A stretch of 64,000 nt of DNA from Eonycteris spelaea. Its lineage: Eukaryota; Chordata; Mammalia; Chiroptera; Pteropodidae. The notes under the pieces are model-generated. The model searched no databases. It was not told where the DNA came from and saw only the letters and a list, made by a program, of their open reading frames with translations. The position numbers and the translations under genes are program-made. Each line of letters opens with the position of its first letter. Positions within the stretch are counted from its first letter, which is position 1. The DNA is taken from positions 992,001 to 1,056,000 of the forward strand of contig PUFA01000182.1 in NCBI GenBank assembly GCA_003508835.1, written 5' to 3'. Positions 61,301-64,000 of the stretch are shown piece after piece.

Positions 61301-63742
61301 GGTGGGCGGGACTTGGCCCGTGGGCCACGGTTTCCAGACCCGTGTCAGACCCTAAGCTCGGCGAGGGCGGGGCCCTTGTCCCTGCCTGGCACACGGGTGT
61401 CAAGTGCACGTTCAGACAAATGAGCCGCAGTGCCAAAATAAGGGAAGCCAGAGGCGAAACCCCAGGTTCCTGGCTTGGGCAGCTGCATGGCAGGCGCAGG
61501 GCGGGGGGGCCGAGCCGTTTCCCTGGCCGGAGTGGGGGCCAAGGGGCAGGCCAGCCGAGTGTCAGGCCCCGCCCCGGGCGCCCCAGCCCGCCTCAGCTGC
61601 GACTCCCCCATAGCCCAGCGTGGTGGACCGCGTGGCCCACATGCCCCTTATCAGCGCCACCTGTAACATGGTGTCTGCGGCCTACACCTCCACCAAGGAG
61701 AGCCACCCCCACGTCAAGACCGTCTGTGACGCGGCGGAAAAAGGCGTGAAGACCCTCACAGCGGCTGCCGTCAGCGGGGCGCAGCCCATCCTGTCCAAGC
61801 TGGAGCCTCAGAGTGAGTGCGGACCCTCCCCTCCTGGCTGGCCCGAGGGTGTCTGCCCCACCCCGGGTCCTGTCCTCCCGAACCAGCCCTGGCTATCCTT
61901 CCCGGGAACCCGAGGGATGCTCGTGTACTGACCGTCGTATTTCCGGCTTGCCTCACCTCCACAGTCACATCGGCCAGCGAGTATGCCCACAGGGGGCTGG
62001 ATAAGCTGGAGGAGAACCTGCCCATCCTGCAGCAGCACACGGAGAAGGTAAGGGGCCTGCCTGGCTGTCGAGTCTGGGGTCCACCTTGACAAGAAAGACG
62101 AGTGTGGCGGCTTACCTCTGACGCCCCTGTCCTGTAGCGCTTCCGCACGGGGCAGTTGGGTGAATGTTGTAGACACCAGCCTGATCTGCTCAAAACCTGC
62201 TCACGTCTTCCCACCTTGCCCAGAGGAAAAGCCACAGCGTATGGGGCCCCGCCACCTCCCTGCCTGCGTCACCCACCTCACTCGCCCCGCTCCAGCCTCA
62301 CTGGCCTCCGTCCTCGGCAGTCAGTTCCTCGTGTGCCCATACGTGCCGGACACAGTGAGGGAGACAGTCCTCGCCCCTGTGGGACTTCTGTTCCGGGGCG
62401 GCAGGGAGAGCCGACGCGCCTGGCTCAGTCACACCCCGGGGGCCTGTGCGGTTTCTGCACCATGGTTTCCGGGTCTCTGTTCTGACGCACCCCCTTCAGA
62501 GGCCGCCTTTCCCTCCTAGGGCCCTGCCCGCGGAGCGCTGGCCAGGGAACTTTCTCTGATGCACGAGTTCTTTCTGTGCGCTGTCTGATATGGAAGCCCA
62601 GCCGTATGAGGCTACTGAGTCCTTGGAATATACCTGGTGTGACTGAGGGACTCAATCACCAGTTTTCATGATCGTAAATTGAAAGGGCTACTCTTAGTCT
62701 ATAGCCAAGGCCATCCGTTTTAGACCGCTCCATCACCCCAGGAAGAAACTTCACACCCTTTAGCTGCTACTCTCCTTCCCACCAAATACCTCGGCCCCTG
62801 GCGGCCGTGAGTACCCCTGTCTCTGTGGATTTACCCGTACCTGACGTTTCCTAGAAATGGAACCGCATAACACGTGCTTGGCCTTACTGTGTCTGGCTTC
62901 TCTCGCTGAGCACAGTGTCCTCAGGGCTCGCCCACATGGTAGCAGGTGTCAGAACGTCTTGACTCTCTAAGGCTGGGTAACATCCCGTCGCGTGGATGGA
63001 CCACATTCGGTTTATCCGTTCATTTGTCACCAGACCACTTCTGGCCGTTATGAGTCATGCTGCTTTGAACCCATGTGTGAACACCTCTTTGAGATCCTGC
63101 TTTCAATCAAATTTCACTTAATTTTAATAAGTTTAATGGCCACGTGTAGCCAGTGGGAAATGTATCAATGTGGCTCTGGAAGGGCTGAGGCCAGGGCCGG
63201 GCGAGGGTGGGGGTGGGTGCATGCCCAAGGCCACACAGCTGGAAAGTGTCAAGCCAGGACTAACCAGGCCTCTCGCTGGCTCCCGAGCAAGTGGTCTTCA
63301 CCGTGACACTGGATTCATCGCCGACCCTCGAGAATCCCCAGCGCTGGACCTCCTCCCCTGGGCCTCCCTGGTGATGGGCGTGCGGGGCGAGGGGACCCCA
63401 GCACAGAGGGGGTGCAGAGATGCTGATGCTGGCCTGTCTCGTAGGTGCTGGCGGACACCAAGGAACTCGTGTCATCTAAGGTATCGGGGGCCCGAGACGC
63501 CATGTCCAGCACGGTGTCCAGCGCCAAGGACGCAGTGGCCGCCCGAGTGACAGGGGCAGCAGACATGACCCGGGGAGCCATGCAGAGTGGCGTGGACATG
63601 ACCAAGTCGGTGGTGACCAGCGGTGTCCACTCGGTCATGGAGTCCCGCGTGGGCCAGATGGTGCTGAGCGGGGTGGACACGGTGCTGGGCAAGTCGGAGG
63701 AGTGGGTGGACAACCACCTGCCCATGACGGACTCCGAGCTGG
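58262..63742 (+). CDS. PLIN3: PLIN3 (perilipin-3/TIP47), first four coding exons; gene continues past the right edge
   Basis: Perilipin-3 is a cytosolic and lipid-droplet coat protein that moves onto nascent droplets. Seen here: the N-terminus [22 protein letters not shown] (exon 2), the PAT-domain start [20 protein letters not shown] (exon 3), the [19 protein letters not shown] motif (exon 4), and the 11-mer amphipathic repeat region [20 protein letters not shown] onwards (exon 5). Human PLIN3 has 434 residues; roughly the first half (215 codons) lies here. All four coding exons are in frame, with phases 0, 1, 0 and 1 at their ends. The four-helix C-terminal half is outside the window. Confidence 0.97.
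58690..59520 (-). repeat. LINE-1 (L1M-type) fragments, antisense
   Basis: Two overlapping antisense pieces in PLIN3 intron 2. The first has 'ggttcctatggatgtgccta', 'cccttctgtgtctgctttca'. The second begins 'ttgaggtaaaacacacgtaa' and continues 'gaattccagaactttttcct', 'ctctctatggatttacctat', 'gaataatagtccattctgtg', 'gctattgtaaataatgctgc'. Confidence 0.7.
59527..59544 (+). repeat. (GA)n microsatellite
   Basis: Nine to ten GA units in PLIN3 intron 2, directly before the octamer/CCAAT cluster. Confidence 0.9.
59571..59740 (+). promoter_or_regulatory. Octamer and CCAAT motif cluster, possibly a solo LTR
   Basis: Two ATGCAAAT octamers (59585-59592 and 59705-59712), each followed by GAGG and exactly 120 bases apart. 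Five ATTGG motifs sit at 59571, 59616, 59663, 59671 and 59736. This density is promoter-like. A retroviral LTR is a fair guess but I could not identify the family or its ends. Confidence 0.4.
60180..60330 (-). repeat. hAT-type DNA transposon fossil, antisense copy
   Basis: 'gtgtggctgtatgccgataa' then 'aactttatttacaaaaccaa' match the complement of the 11.5 kb element. It ends at the LINE-1/U6 insertion. Confidence 0.55.
60335..60499 (-). mobile_element. LINE-1 3' UTR segment fused to U6 sequence
   Basis: On the minus strand this reads as a LINE-1 3' end: 'ggtgacagccgggaattta', 'gaattgtacacttgaaacct', 'caaccaatgtcatcccaata' then aataaatttaataag and a short A tail at 60335. It joins directly to the 3' end of the U6 copy at 60499/60500, in the same orientation. 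The type resembles LINE-1 ends I associate with bats. Confidence 0.7.
60500..60600 (-). pseudogene. U6 snRNA retropseudogene (5' part of a U6-LINE-1 chimera)
   Basis: The minus strand runs nearly the full length of U6: 'atgctcgcctccgcagcaat', 'ctaaaactggaacaagacag', 'ggcccctgcgcaaggctgac', 'acgcaaatttgtgaagcag', 'tccttattttt'. About 101 bases against 107 in U6, with several small deletions and substitutions (for example the ACAGAGA box is damaged: gacagactgg). No U6-type upstream promoter is visible, so it is not expected to work. Confidence 0.85.
60601..60910 (+). repeat. LINE-1 (L1M-type) 3' end, sense
   Basis: 'tggaatattatttagccaca', 'aaggacattacgctcagggc', 'caaatccatagagacaggaa', 'ctgggggaggggaggggagt', 'ttgatgcctggtaaatttta'. 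The U6-LINE-1 unit appears to sit at its 5' edge. Confidence 0.7.
60920..61295 (+). repeat. LINE-1 (L1M-type) 3' end, sense, with poly(A)
   Basis: 'gagtgaaccttgaaaacatt', 'gattccatttatttgagatt', 'agattagtggttgccagggg', 'tcttctggaatcagacagtg', 'ctagatctcaataaagctat' then a tail of A at about 61280-61290. Confidence 0.75.
61614..61812 (+). CDS. PLIN3: PLIN3 coding exon (PAT domain)
   Basis: [66 protein letters not shown]; 199 nt ending in the first base of a split Ile codon before gtgag. Intact. Confidence 0.97.
61965..62047 (+). CDS. PLIN3: PLIN3 coding exon (PAT domain end)
   Basis: [20 protein letters not shown] then LQQHTEK; acceptor ccacag, donor gtaagg; phase 1 to 0. Intact. Confidence 0.97.
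62700..63115 (-). repeat. LINE-1 (L1M-type) fragment, antisense
   Basis: 'accccaggaagaaacttcac', 'ctgtctctgtggatttaccc', 'gtgtctggcttctctcgctg', 'aacatcccgtcgcgtggatg', 'gagtcatgctgctttgaac' in antisense LINE-1 order. Confidence 0.65.
63445..63742 (+). CDS. PLIN3: PLIN3 coding exon (11-mer amphipathic repeats)
   Basis: [99 protein letters not shown], then one base of a split codon before gtgag. Repeats of SGVD/SGAR type with Val/Met faces are the droplet-binding 11-mers. Last exon in the window. Confidence 0.97.
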
Positions 63743-64000
63743 GTGAGTGTGGCCCGCGGCCTCCCCCATCCCCCGACACCCCCACACAGAGTCCATAGGT
63801 TTGAATGACATTTAAATGAACAAATAAATGGCTGGTGGGTGAGGGGAAGGACAGAGGAGGGTCTGCGTGATTTAGTTCAGGGATCTGGGCGCCTGCTGAG
63901 TCCCGGGCCCTATCCTAGACCTAGGGACACGAGTGGTGAGCAGGCTGGATGACAGAATCCATGACCAGTTCTGGAGAGGAAAAACCAGGGGGCGGGGAGC

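Overview
This is vertebrate nuclear DNA from a placental mammal. It holds three protein-coding genes with GT-AG introns and CpG-rich promoters, embedded in old LINE-1, MaLR, hAT and Tigger repeats. Gene order is UHRF1 (minus strand), ARRDC5 (plus) and PLIN3 (plus, cut by the right edge). This is the human chromosome 19p13.3 neighbourhood read from the opposite strand. I see no Alu, B1/B2, carnivore CAN-SINE, ruminant or horse SINE. A 5S-rRNA-derived element near 52.9 kb and a LINE-1 3' end near 60.4 kb of a kind I associate with bats suggest Chiroptera, perhaps a fruit bat. The species call is inference, about even odds; the gene calls are secure.

Layout. 1-2365: intergenic DNA beyond the UHRF1 3' end, mostly LINE-1 fragments. 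2366-31420: UHRF1, with a non-coding first exon in a CpG island (about 30.5-31.65 kb), 16 coding exons and a 1.3 kb 3' UTR. 31.65-34.5 kb: intergenic DNA between the UHRF1 and ARRDC5 5' ends, which are divergent. 34.5-43.25 kb: ARRDC5 in three exons. 43.3-55.7 kb: intergenic, repeat-rich. 55.7-64 kb: PLIN3 TATA/CCAAT promoter, non-coding exon 1 and the first four coding exons.

The genes are neighbours by conserved synteny and share no pathway. UHRF1 is the hemimethylated-DNA and histone reader that recruits DNMT1. ARRDC5 is an alpha-arrestin. PLIN3 is a lipid-droplet coat protein.

Main oddity: every exon is well conserved, but four UHRF1 exons and the last ARRDC5 exon are each one base short for their frame. 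Each missing base can be placed in a short G/C run, and UHRF1 coding exon 2 also carries an in-frame TAG. The pattern looks like assembly consensus error rather than gene death. Other points: a U6 snRNA fused to a LINE-1 3' end on the minus strand in PLIN3 intron 2; a 5S-derived sequence that keeps its internal promoter; LINE-1 copies made GC-rich; and an octamer/CCAAT cluster in PLIN3 intron 2. I found no convincing new gene system.
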